NCBI RefSeq assembly: GCF_003313385.1
Contig: NZ_QMHN01000001.1
Coordinates: 975,379-1,039,378, forward strand
From: Pedobacter chitinilyticus
Lineage (GTDB): Bacteria > Bacteroidota > Bacteroidia > Sphingobacteriales > Sphingobacteriaceae
DNA: 64,000 bases
Direction of reading: 5' to 3'
Below the pieces are notes generated by a model, which searched no databases, was not told the DNA's origin, and saw only the letters and a program-made list of their open reading frames with translations. Each line of letters begins with the position of its first letter. The stretch's first letter is position 1. Of the stretch, positions 55,411-63,721 are shown piece after piece. The translations under genes and the position numbers were made by a program.

Positions 55411-56631
55411 TTATTTTTTGCTCTTTTTTATTCTCTCCAGCAAAATACTTGCAGGTTCATAATCTGCAGCTTGTTTGCATTCTGCCAATTCCTGTGCCGT
55501 TAACAAATTACCTTCAAATGCTTTTTTAAGAATGCTTTTGCGCAAAGCTTCTGCTTTCTCTAAACTTTCTTTGATGTTTTGTTCTATGGAATCACAAACA
55601 GATAAACGCGATTCGATATGTTTGACGATTTGATTCTGATTCACAAGCGAAGGGAATGGCACTAAAGTTTCTTTGATAGCATTCATTCCAACATTTCCTT
55701 GTCCAGTATTTCCAGTTTCTGCCGAAAAGAAATCATCTTTAAAATAATCTGTAGAAAAGTAATGCAAATAGTACTTTGGATTACAATCTTTATCAAACCT
55801 TATTGCAGCTAAGCGTTGATTCAGTAAAAGATTTTCATTCTTAACTAAAGCTGAAAATCCATAATCTCTTTTATTTCTGGTTCCAGTAAGTGATATAACA
55901 ATGTCATTATCTTTTAAAAGATATTTTTTTGTCTTATCATTGAGTTCATTAATAAAAACAGGATTAGAATCTAACCTAATTAAATCAGGTCTAATATTCC
56001 CAATCCTAATAACTTGATAATTTCCTTTTTCTAAAAAATCAGGACTTTTAAAAGCAAATCCACCAATCGCATCAGAAATATTAATTAATTTCTGTTCTCT
56101 TTTCTCCTCCTCAAAAGCCTTTTTCAAAACCGCTTGCCTGTAAATTTTTAATTGCTGTTGTGCTTTTTTTAAATCGGCAACACCGGCATCTAAACTGCTA
56201 AATAAACTTTCTAATTTTTTAACAATGGCTCGTTGTTCGGGAAGGGGTGGTAACAAAATTCCATATTCATAAATTTTTGCCCCTGAGATAACTGGTTGTG
56301 CTGTTGAGTTAGATAGCTTATTAAGATTTTCAATTTCCAGAAGTAATTTGAAAAATTTCAGATTAGGTTTCTCAAAATTGAAATTTACTACCAGAGCATT
56401 ATCTGTTACCCACGAATTGGGTTGCGTTATATGTACGACACCACACTTTGCACCAACTCTACCAATTATTAACTTTATATCTTCAAATAAAAAATCAGAA
56501 TGATAACCACTAATTCCATTGCCTCCATAAACTGGAAATTTGCCAGCTTTCATTTTACTTGCTGGCAATCCTTTTCCACTGCTAACTGTAAGAATATCTC
56601 CCAATTTGCATTCTATCCAATCTTCTCTCAT
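55411..56631 (-). CDS. hsdS: Type I restriction specificity subunit HsdS
   Basis: Recognises DNA for the complex. Two target-recognition domains (about 1-130 and 195-345), each followed by a conserved helix: LPPLPEQRAIVKKLESLFS with KAQQQLKIYRQAVLKKAFE, and LVNQNQIVKHIESRL with EALRKSILKKAFEGNLL. Length 406 is normal and no recombinase or silent hsdS cassette is seen nearby. Start overlaps the hsdR stop by one base as TAATG. The two halves differ in sequence, so the recognised site should be asymmetric. Confidence 0.93.
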   Translation of the reverse strand: MREDWIECKLGDILTVSSGKGLPASKMKAGKFPVYGGNGISGYHSDFLFEDIKLIIGRVGAKCGVVHITQPNSWVTDNALVVNFNFEKPNLKFFKLLLEIENLNKLSNSTAQPVISGAKIYEYGILLPPLPEQRAIVKKLESLFSSLDAGVADLKKAQQQLKIYRQAVLKKAFEEEKREQKLINISDAIGGFAFKSPDFLEKGNYQVIRIGNIRPDLIRLDSNPVFINELNDKTKKYLLKDNDIVISLTGTRNKRDYGFSALVKNENLLLNQRLAAIRFDKDCNPKYYLHYFSTDYFKDDFFSAETGNTGQGNVGMNAIKETLVPFPSLVNQNQIVKHIESRLSVCDSIEQNIKESLEKAEALRKSILKKAFEGNLLTAQELAECKQAADYEPASILLERIKKSKK

Positions 56632-59447
56632 TATGCAGCTAACGCTTCATTTAATTCATTAATAATACTGTCCATTTCGTTACCAAATAATTGGTACATC
56701 TTTCCTCTTCCGCCTTTACTGTCAAATGGATTATAATCTAAATCATCCAGCTCAATATGGTACGAACTTACAATGTGGTCTTTTATCATGCGCAGCCATT
56801 CCATTTGTTCGGTGCTAAAGCGGTTGTGATGTCCGGCATTTTGGGCAAAAATCCATCGTTTAAAATTCTCATCAATGGTTTTATCAAAAGGTTTTAGTTC
56901 TTCATCTATGCCACAAACTTTTCTAATCAAAGAAACCAATGCCGTCAGTTCATCTTTAGGGCAATCACTTTTCACTTCTTCAATACTTGCATAAGCATTC
57001 CAAACATTTGCCGGAGCCAACAACGGCTTTTCCAGTTTCAGTTTGTCCATTACTTCTTTTATCATTTTAAAAGTAATGTTGCGGCGGTTGTAAGGCTGAT
57101 CGTAGAAAATGCTCAACGCCTTTATTTCGTCTTTATTGGCTTTCAGGTATCCGCTGAAATCGTTAATCAAGGCTTTGGCTTTATCCACTGATTCGGTGTC
57201 CCATTCTGTTTTGGTCACTTCATCAAGGTTGATATGGTCGATAATCTGGTCGTGTTGTTTTCGCACATTATCAATATGCTCGTTAAGTTTGCCATTAAAA
57301 GTTAAAGAGGCTGTTTTTAGCAAAGCTTCCTGCGCTTCGGCTCGGGCCTGTTCTTCTTTTGCAGGTGTACGCTCATCAATTGGGATTTGCGCTATCAGCT
57401 CTTTTGTTTTGTCAGCAATTATGTCTTCATCAAAAGCCTCAATCAGCTCACGGGTCATTTGCTTCAAGCTTTTTCCCTTTGCCAGTTCCTGTATTTTCTC
57501 TTTTTCAGTATCGGATAACTGCTTTTCTAGTCGGATTAACCGGTTAGCCAAAGAAAGATACACATCTTCTTCCTGCACACCCATGGTTACGGCCTGCAAC
57601 AAATCTTTTAAAGGAATAGTCGGTTGGCGTTCCAGCGGACGACTGTCTGTCTTTTTAGATTTTGTGGCACCCACTGCATCTACAATCACGAAATGTGTTT
57701 TCGCATCGGCAGTCTTGGTCACCAGCTGTAATTTATCGGCAGAAATGGTACGGGTACCACGTCCTTTCATTTGTTCAAAATAATTGATACTTCTCACATC
57801 CCGCATAAACAGCAGCACCTCCAAAGGTTTCACATCGGTTCCGGTAGCAATCATATCTACGGTAACGGCAATACGCGGATAATAGTCGTTTCTGAAACGG
57901 TTCAAGACCGATTTCGGGTCTTCTTCTATTTTATAGGTCACCTTTTTGCAGAAATCATTGCCTTCATCAAATACTTCTCTAATGATGTTGATGATATCGT
58001 CGGCGTGGCTATCTGTTTTAGCAAACACTAATGTTTTAGGGACTTCATATTCGCCTTTTTCAAAACGATTAGGAAAAATATCTTTTTTCAGTGCATCTTT
58101 ATAGGCTGTGATAATCGTTCTGATCTGACTAATGTTGACTACCTTCTTATCTAAATCGTTGCGCAGATAGGCCGTATCTTCATCCTCCTGTTGCCAGCGT
58201 TTGGCTCTGGATAACTTATCTCTTCTATCTACAAACCATCCTTTTTCTATCAAACCTCCTTTGGTGGAAATATCTGTTTCGATTAAATAAACATCGTAAG
58301 GAACGTTCACGCCGTCAATCACCGATTCTTCGTATGTATATTGGCTGACTACATTTTCATTAAAGAAACCGAAAGTTCTTTTATCGGGCGTTGCAGTTAA
58401 GCCCACCAAAAAAGCATCGTAATAATCTAACACCTGTTTCCAAAGGTTATAAATAGAACGGTGACATTCATCAATAATAATAAAATCAAACTGCTCAATA
58501 GGAACTTTCGGATTGTAGGCAACCGGAATGGCATCTTTTTTTGCCAACTGCTTTTCTATCCACGATGAATTTTCATTGGGATTGATTACATCTTCATCCT
58601 CCTCCATTTCTTCGCCCTGCAAAATAGAATACATCCGCTGAATTGTAGAAATACACACCTGACTTTCATCGGCGATATAGCTCGACGTCAATCTTTGTAC
58701 GTTATACAACTCTGTAAACTTCCGGTTATCATCCTGTGGTTGATACGCTCTGAACTCCTGCTCAGCTTGCTCCCCCAAGTTTTTGGTGTCGACTAAAAAC
58801 AGAATGCGTTTAGCCTTTGCAAATTTCAGTAAGCGGTAAATAAAAGTGGCGGCAGTAAAGGTTTTACCTGCACCCGTTGCCATTTGAATTAATGCTTTTG
58901 GTCGGTTGCCTTTAAAAGATTTCTCTAAATTATTAATGGCAATAATCTGTGCCGGACGCAAATTTGTTTCATCCAACATCGGATAATCAGCAAACCTTCC
59001 TCTTAAACTTTTTTCTCTCTTCGACCATTCCAATAAAGTCTCCGGCTTATGAAAACTGAAAACATTTCTGCCCCGAGGCTTTGGGTCGGTATAATCGGTA
59101 AAACGGGTAACAACACCCGTGCTTTCGTAAATGTATTTTAACCCTTCTGTATTCTTGAAAAACTTCAGGTCAGCCGTTGCATATACTTTTGACTGCTCTT
59201 CAACAACGGTAAGCCGATGACCTTCATCATCCTTTTTGGCTTCTATTAATCCCAAAGGTTTTTGATTGACAAAAAGCACATAATCTGCTGGACCAACACT
59301 GGTTTGGTATTCACGAATGGCAACACCCAATCCTACGCTGAAATCAATATAATTCTTCGATTGCACGTGCCAACCTGCAAGCCGAAGCATTGCATCGATT
59401 TTATCACGGGCTTGTTGCTCAGGGTTTTGATTGAGTTCGCTAATCAT
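56631..59447 (-). CDS. hsdR: Type I restriction endonuclease subunit HsdR
   Basis: ATP-dependent translocase and nuclease. N-terminal PD-(D/E)xK nuclease: D55 in GPADYVLF and E69-x-K71 in GLIEAKK. Helicase part: Walker A ATGAGKT at 190-196, DECHRS Walker B-like motif, GLTATP, and motif VI QMKGRGTR. C-terminal EcoEI-type domain present. Length 938 complete. First gene of the operon; a terminator at 59527-59553 separates it from the small gene upstream. Codon use and AT-content differ from the flanking 44-48 kb genes, in keeping with transfer. Confidence 0.95.
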   Translation of the reverse strand: MISELNQNPEQQARDKIDAMLRLAGWHVQSKNYIDFSVGLGVAIREYQTSVGPADYVLFVNQKPLGLIEAKKDDEGHRLTVVEEQSKVYATADLKFFKNTEGLKYIYESTGVVTRFTDYTDPKPRGRNVFSFHKPETLLEWSKREKSLRGRFADYPMLDETNLRPAQIIAINNLEKSFKGNRPKALIQMATGAGKTFTAATFIYRLLKFAKAKRILFLVDTKNLGEQAEQEFRAYQPQDDNRKFTELYNVQRLTSSYIADESQVCISTIQRMYSILQGEEMEEDEDVINPNENSSWIEKQLAKKDAIPVAYNPKVPIEQFDFIIIDECHRSIYNLWKQVLDYYDAFLVGLTATPDKRTFGFFNENVVSQYTYEESVIDGVNVPYDVYLIETDISTKGGLIEKGWFVDRRDKLSRAKRWQQEDEDTAYLRNDLDKKVVNISQIRTIITAYKDALKKDIFPNRFEKGEYEVPKTLVFAKTDSHADDIINIIREVFDEGNDFCKKVTYKIEEDPKSVLNRFRNDYYPRIAVTVDMIATGTDVKPLEVLLFMRDVRSINYFEQMKGRGTRTISADKLQLVTKTADAKTHFVIVDAVGATKSKKTDSRPLERQPTIPLKDLLQAVTMGVQEEDVYLSLANRLIRLEKQLSDTEKEKIQELAKGKSLKQMTRELIEAFDEDIIADKTKELIAQIPIDERTPAKEEQARAEAQEALLKTASLTFNGKLNEHIDNVRKQHDQIIDHINLDEVTKTEWDTESVDKAKALINDFSGYLKANKDEIKALSIFYDQPYNRRNITFKMIKEVMDKLKLEKPLLAPANVWNAYASIEEVKSDCPKDELTALVSLIRKVCGIDEELKPFDKTIDENFKRWIFAQNAGHHNRFSTEQMEWLRMIKDHIVSSYHIELDDLDYNPFDSKGGRGKMYQLFGNEMDSIINELNEALAA

Positions 59448-59526
59448 CCTAACAAATGCTTTTTGTTTCTCGCAAGTTAATAATTTAAAAATTTGCTACA
59501 AACGCCTAAAATTATAACCATAAAAC

Positions 59527-59553
59527 AAAAAAACAGCGGCCTTTCAGCCGCTG
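59527..59553 (-). terminator. Intrinsic terminator between the 70-residue gene and hsdR
   Basis: Perfect 7-bp stem CAGCGGC/GCCGCTG with a 6-base loop, followed on the minus strand by seven T (59533-59527). It is 22 bp beyond the stop of the small gene and 80 bp before the hsdR start, so it insulates the defence operon. Confidence 0.88.
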
Positions 59554-59574
59554 CTCCCTCAAACATCTACACCA

Positions 59575-59787
59575 CTATCCCGTATGACATTCCCTCGCAC
59601 AATGCACACAACCATTAATAGCCTTAGTAGGATGCTTTCGTTTAGCCTCAGCAACCGCAGAAGCACAAGTAGAAAACCTACCCAAACTATCATAAGTTAA
59701 AGTAGGATAATACCTACAATCATCAGCATGCACCTCATGATCCCCATTAGGTTGCATATTTAAATTTAAGCGATAAGCCCTTTCCAT
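59575..59787 (-). CDS. Small cysteine-containing protein of unknown function
   Basis: 70 residues starting MERAYRLNLNMQPNGDHEVHADDC, then RYYPTLTYDSLGRFSTC and a conserved-looking tail NGCVHCARECHTG. Four to five cysteines and several histidines could bind zinc. No family recognised, though the combination of polar N-terminus and CxxCxxxC tail is seen in small Bacteroidota proteins. A perfect terminator follows. Upstream of it there is only a short non-coding gap. Whether it is linked to the restriction genes is unclear; the terminator argues against a shared transcript. Confidence 0.7.
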   Translation of the reverse strand: MERAYRLNLNMQPNGDHEVHADDCRYYPTLTYDSLGRFSTCASAVAEAKRKHPTKAINGCVHCARECHTG

Positions 59788-60095
59788 ATTAAAATCTCCT
59801 TAAATAAATAGCCCTACAAAACTCCACAATTCAAAAACTAAAAAACTGCGGAAAACCGTATAGCCGTTAAAAAACAAAAGGTAGGATCCAAAGCAATAAA
59901 GAAGAAAAACCACCATACCACCAACAGACCCTACCCACAAACAACCGGTACATTAAACCAATGGCCATCACAACCAGTTCCCAGTTCCCAGTTCCTAGCC
60001 ACTAACCCCTAGTAAACCAATGAACAAATGAACCAGTGAACTAATGAACAATTAAACTAGCCCCTAACTCCTAGTTCCTAGCTCCTAAAAACAAA
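59788..60095. repeat. 308-bp gap with a heptad array
   Basis: The first 180 bp contain no recognised signal apart from weak inverted repeats. From about 59972 to 60092 a mixed array of CCAGTTC, CCACTAACCCC and GAACTAATGAAC units occurs, in places with 7-bp spacing, ending with CTCCTAGTTCCTAGCTCC just before the stop of the 188-residue gene. Confidence 0.6.
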
Positions 60096-60662
60096 CTAAA
60101 CAATCACCACCTCTTCCACATACACATTTCCAGGAGTGTCCGTCATTTGTACCAAAATGCGAGTACCCACTACAGGCGTATGCGCCACCGTAGCCGTGTA
60201 CACCCAATCAAGCTTCAGCTCACTCTGTACCGCTAAGCCCTCCTCAATCAGCACATCATTCACATCAAACAAGCTCATCTTCACCGTTGTCACCGCCAAC
60301 ACATCCGTAATACGACCAGTTAACGTACTACCAAGCTCACCAGTGTACTTGCTCCAGTCCAACTTGTGCAAAATAGGAGCCGTTAAATAGTCCTTAAAAG
60401 CAACATTATACGCCGACTGTCCCTCTTTAGCCTTCGCTTGATAAGCAGCTTTCAACACAGGATTCTCCAGTACGCTCTTTGCATAAAAGCTCGCCTCCAT
60501 AAACAAAAAGCGCTGCGTCATCTGATCCTCAGTCGGAACACGTTCACTCACCGACGGACGTACCGCCATCACTGTTCGATTTCCGCGCTTGCGGAAAACC
60601 AAATTGTTGCCAAATCTACCGCTGGCGCCATCCACAATGGGATTATTTTTACTAATTGCCAT
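60096..60662 (-). CDS. 188-residue protein of unknown function
   Basis: Begins MAISKNNPIVDGASGRFGNN and continues LVFRKRGNRTVMAVRP, a glycine- and arginine-rich start that reads like the DNA- or capsid-associated small proteins of this phylum; then helical (FLFMEASFYAKSVLENPVLK) and a C-terminal beta domain about 110-188 (GELGSTLTGRITDVLAVTTVKMS, ending VYVEEVVIV). No signal peptide. I do not recognise the family. It faces away from the following HTH gene, and 458 bp of unusual non-coding DNA lie between them. Confidence 0.65.
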   Translation of the reverse strand: MAISKNNPIVDGASGRFGNNLVFRKRGNRTVMAVRPSVSERVPTEDQMTQRFLFMEASFYAKSVLENPVLKAAYQAKAKEGQSAYNVAFKDYLTAPILHKLDWSKYTGELGSTLTGRITDVLAVTTVKMSLFDVNDVLIEEGLAVQSELKLDWVYTATVAHTPVVGTRILVQMTDTPGNVYVEEVVIV

Positions 60663-61120
60663 AAAAAAAAGTTTTTTGGGTTGAAAAAAAAAATTAACTA
60701 ACCCAAATTTCTAAAGCAGCAACAACACAAACAAGCACCCAAAAAACAATGATGACTCAGTGTAACACTTGTAAACAACAAAACGCCAAAAAAGCCCTTC
60801 TAAACCACCAAAAACCCCTATTTCAAACATAAAAATTGGACACTTAGGTCATTTCTTGTGTCAACCTTGTGTGTTTCCTGTGTCAACCTTGTATTCACCT
60901 AGCATTCACCTAGGGTCTAGCCAGTATCATCCTTGTCTCAAACCACCCATATCACACCAAAAAATCAAACGCCAACAAAAAAACATCAAAAAAAATCGCC
61001 ATAAATTGACACACAACATCAAGCTTCAAAAAAAATATTTTGAAAAATAAAAACCCTTTATTAAATTCAATTTCAGACCCTTGAACGCAGATACCTCAAT
61101 TACAACTAAAACATCTAACT
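60663..61120. repeat. 458-bp divergent gap with an 11-bp-period array
   Basis: From 60855 to 60942 eight units of 11 bp follow each other: CTTGTGTCAAC, CTTGTGTGTTT, CCTGTGTCAAC, CTTGTATTCAC, CTAGCATTCAC, CTAGGGTCTAG, CCAGTATCATC, CTTGTCTCAAA. One unit equals about one helical turn. It sits between a divergent gene of unknown function and a small HTH gene, so arrayed protein binding is possible. The rest of the gap is AT-rich with A and T runs and no obvious gene. Confidence 0.7.
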
Positions 61121-61435
61121 ATGAAAAAGATAAAGGACAACTACATCCTCACCAAGGATGAATTTATAGTGATATATCATAGCGTCATAAACTATGCTAC
61201 GCTGTTCGACTATATGAAACACAAAATACTAACAGGCGAGCTCATGAGCACCCCACAAGTAATAGCCCAATATTACATCACCCGACAAACCCTTTACCGT
61301 ATCATCGATCGGGGCCTACTCAAACCAGTATTCAAATACCGCACCTACTATTTCGACGCCGACGACATCAAAAAATTCTTTCAGAATTACAGATCAGCCC
61401 AAAAAGTTCCGCTTCGAAAGACAAAACACGATTAA
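61121..61435 (+). CDS. Small helix-turn-helix DNA-binding protein (excisionase/MerR-like)
   Basis: 104 residues. The C-terminal 60 hold a winged-helix type HTH of the kind in excisionases and MerR-like proteins: STPQVIAQYYITRQTLYRIIDRG followed by LKPVFKYRTYYFDADDIKKFF. The N-terminal 40 residues are a short helix pair (DEFIVIYHSVINYATLF). No other mobile-element gene is adjacent, so it may be a local regulator. An 11-bp-period array lies 180-270 bp upstream and might be its binding region (inference). A GTCAT-type inverted hairpin follows the stop. Confidence 0.8.
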   Translation: MKKIKDNYILTKDEFIVIYHSVINYATLFDYMKHKILTGELMSTPQVIAQYYITRQTLYRIIDRGLLKPVFKYRTYYFDADDIKKFFQNYRSAQKVPLRKTKHD

Positions 61436-61742
61436 AGTTGTGATGCTTTAAGATTCCCGTATACACGGGAATGACGCCATGGGAACGGAATGAATAATAA
61501 CCAACTAACCAGCAAAAAAATCAGCGCAATCTGCGGGAACAATTAACCAAATAAACAGTTAAACGAATACCCATAACTCGTAACACCTAACCCATAACTA
61601 ACCACTAGCCACTAGCCACTAACCCCTATATCCTAACTCCTAACTCCTAACCCCTACCTCCTAGTTCCTAGTTCCTAACCACTAAAAAAAAACCAAACAC
61701 CCCCACCAATGGTTATAACCAAGTAACAAAAGATAAAACGAT
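61436..61742. repeat. 307-bp repeat gap: GTCAT hairpin (inverted) and CTAAC heptads
   Basis: TTCCCGTATACACGGGAA forms a hairpin in a GTCATTCCCG-family unit read in reverse (61440-61475), which could stop transcription of the HTH gene. AATCTGCGGGAAC with AACCAAATAAACAG (61528-61565) resembles 46667-46708. A CTAACCC/CTAGCCA/CTAACTC heptad array runs 61565-61686, ending about 55 bp before the DUF4142 start. Confidence 0.75.
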
Positions 61743-62372
61743 ATGAAAATCACCCTCACCCTAAGCATAGCAACCTGCCTCACCCTCACCCTAGCCTGCA
61801 ACCCAGCAGAAAGAGAACACCGAGACACCCCAGCAGCACCCGCCGACTCCATTATAGACGCCACCACCAAAGCACAAGTAAGCACTGCCGATGTCAATGT
61901 AGACGGCGCAGAAAAAGCATTCATCATTTCCATCTACAGCCAAAGCCTTTACACCACCGAGCTGGCCACCATTGCCGCAAAAAGCCAAATGCCAGCACTG
62001 CGCACACTCGCCAAAAACATTACCCCTAGCTACCAAAAGCTCATTGCAGACATGGAGAAAATAGCCAAGGGCAAAGGCATGCTGCTAGAGCGAAACCTCT
62101 CCAAATCACAGCAAAAAGAGTTAAACGCCCTCAAACAACTATCTTCACCCACACTAGATCAGCAGGTGCTCCAAAAACTACAAACCCTACAAGCCGCCTT
62201 CACCAATCTATTTAAAGAAGGGCAACACCTCACCAATACCGATTTAAAAACCTATGCCAGCAATGCCATTAAAACCATTCAGCAACAGCAAGGCCCAACC
62301 ACTAAACTACTTAACCAAGTAAACGAAACAGGCTCACAAAGCACCCGACCAGGCGAAGTAGCCACCCCCTAA
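61743..62372 (+). CDS. DUF4142 lipoprotein
   Basis: Lipobox LTLAC puts the acyl-cysteine at residue 19. The mature protein has a spacer (residues 20-55, Ala/Pro/Thr-rich) and then a DUF4142 four-helix bundle (KAFIISIYSQSLYTTELATIAA, RTLAKNITPSYQKLIADMEKIA, ending DLKTYASNAIKTIQQQ). Family members are often ferritin-like periplasmic proteins; no metal ligands can be claimed. Its TAA stop is in a CCCCTAA heptad that continues in the array to the exonuclease gene. Third codon positions are notably C-rich. Confidence 0.88.
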   Translation: MKITLTLSIATCLTLTLACNPAEREHRDTPAAPADSIIDATTKAQVSTADVNVDGAEKAFIISIYSQSLYTTELATIAAKSQMPALRTLAKNITPSYQKLIADMEKIAKGKGMLLERNLSKSQQKELNALKQLSSPTLDQQVLQKLQTLQAAFTNLFKEGQHLTNTDLKTYASNAIKTIQQQQGPTTKLLNQVNETGSQSTRPGEVATP

Positions 62373-62463
62373 CCCCTAATTCCTAACTCCTATCTCCTAG
62401 TTCCTAACCCCTATCTCCTAGCTCCTAATTCCTAGCTCCTAACCCCTATCTCCTAACCCCTAA
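62362..62463. repeat. CCTAACC/CCTAACT heptad array between DUF4142 and exonuclease III
   Basis: About 14 units of 7 bp (CCCCTAA, TTCCTAA, CTCCTAT, CTCCTAG and relatives) fill the gap, including the stop codon of the upstream gene. The array ends nine bases before the ATG of xthA. Confidence 0.9.
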
Positions 62464-62471
62464 AAAACCAA

Positions 62472-63245
62472 ATGAAAATAGCCACCTATAACGTAAACGG
62501 CATTAACGGCAGGCTGCCCGTGCTGCTACGCTGGCTCCACGAAACGCAACCAGACATTGTTTGCCTACAAGAGCTAAAAGCACCCCAAGAAAAATTTCCG
62601 CTACAAGCCATTGAAGAAGCTGGTTACTACGCCATATGGCATGGTCAAAAAAGTTGGAACGGTGTGGCTGTACTCTCCAAAGACCCTCAAATGAAGGAAA
62701 TCCAGAGAGGATTAGCGGGTGATGATGAAGACCTCCAAAGTCGTTACCTAGAAGTATTTGTACATAAATTGCTCATCTGCTGCCTGTACCTACCCAACGG
62801 GAACCCTGCCCCAGGACCAAAGTTCGACTACAAGCTCAAATGGTTTGCCCGATTACAACAACAAGCAAAGCTATTGTTAGACAAACAACTTCCCGCAATC
62901 CTTATGGGCGACTTTAACGTAATGCCTACCGATTTAGATGTTTATAAACCCGAACGATGGGTAGACGATGCACTCTTTAGGCCCGAAACCCGAGCAGCCT
63001 TTCACGAATTAGTGAACCAAGGCTGGACAGACGCCATCCGTACCCTATACCCCCACGAAAAAATATATACCTTTTGGGATTACTTTAGAAATGCGTACGG
63101 CAGAGACGCAGGCCTACGTATCGACCATTTCCTGTTGAGCCCAGCCCTTAAAGACCGTTTAAAAACAGGCGGCGTAGACCGTCACGTTCGTGGATGGGAA
63201 AAAACCAGTGATCACGCCCCCGTATGGATTACCCTTTCCGAATAA
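62472..63245 (+). CDS. xthA: Exodeoxyribonuclease III
   Basis: AP endonuclease and 3'-5' exonuclease of base excision repair. EEP-fold motifs: KIATYNVNGINGRLP (Asn), VCLQELKAP (metal Glu), GDFNVMP (Asp/Asn), RIDHFLLS and the terminal SDHAPVW (Asp-His). Length 257. Close to a NUDIX hydrolase 11 bp downstream, the two probably form a small operon for removing damaged DNA and nucleotides. Confidence 0.95.
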   Translation: MKIATYNVNGINGRLPVLLRWLHETQPDIVCLQELKAPQEKFPLQAIEEAGYYAIWHGQKSWNGVAVLSKDPQMKEIQRGLAGDDEDLQSRYLEVFVHKLLICCLYLPNGNPAPGPKFDYKLKWFARLQQQAKLLLDKQLPAILMGDFNVMPTDLDVYKPERWVDDALFRPETRAAFHELVNQGWTDAIRTLYPHEKIYTFWDYFRNAYGRDAGLRIDHFLLSPALKDRLKTGGVDRHVRGWEKTSDHAPVWITLSE

Positions 63246-63256
63246 ACAACCCCCAA

Positions 63257-63721
63257 ATGAAAACCAGCGCAGGCATTCTCCCATACCGCATCCAACAACA
63301 ACAGCTACAAGTATTCTTGGTGCACCCAGGCGGGCCATTCTGGAAAAACAAAGACCTTGGAGCCTGGTCTATCCCCAAAGGAGAATATACCGAAGGCGAA
63401 GACCCATTAGCTTGCGCAAAAAGAGAATTTAAAGAAGAAACAGGCCAAAGCATTGAAGGCCATTTCCAGCCCCTAGGCGAAGTAAAACTAAAAAGCGGCA
63501 AGCTTATTACCGCTTGGGCAGTACAAGGCAATGTAGACGCTAATAACATCAAAAGTAACCTCATTAGCATTCCGTGGCCACCCAAAACAAATAAACTGAT
63601 ACAAATTCCCGAAGTAGACAAAGGCGAATGGTTTGATACTACCACTGCACTCACTAAAATTAACCCCGCCCAAGCAGCATTTATCCACCAATTAACAACC
63701 ATAATCGCTATGTCGATTTAA
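63257..63721 (+). CDS. NUDIX hydrolase
   Basis: I chose the ATG at 63257 (MKTSAGILPYR) rather than an upstream in-frame ATG at 63224 that overlaps the exonuclease. The Nudix box is complete: G-x5-E-x7-REFKEETGQ within GEYTEGEDPLACAKREF. The size of 154 residues and the KTSAGILPYRI start suggest the AP4A or diadenosine/other nucleotide-hydrolysing type, but substrate is not readable. Follows exonuclease III by 11 bp. Confidence 0.92.
   Translation: MKTSAGILPYRIQQQQLQVFLVHPGGPFWKNKDLGAWSIPKGEYTEGEDPLACAKREFKEETGQSIEGHFQPLGEVKLKSGKLITAWAVQGNVDANNIKSNLISIPWPPKTNKLIQIPEVDKGEWFDTTTALTKINPAQAAFIHQLTTIIAMSI

Noticed and set aside
55411..56631. HsdS as an invertible shufflon
   Set aside because: Only one hsdS is present, with no recombinase or inverted repeats in the window.
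57109..57783. 224-codon frame opposite hsdR
   Set aside because: Serine-rich shadow of the hsdR reading frame; no independent features.
63229..63702. 157-codon frame opposite the NUDIX gene
   Set aside because: Antisense shadow of a gene with a complete Nudix box.
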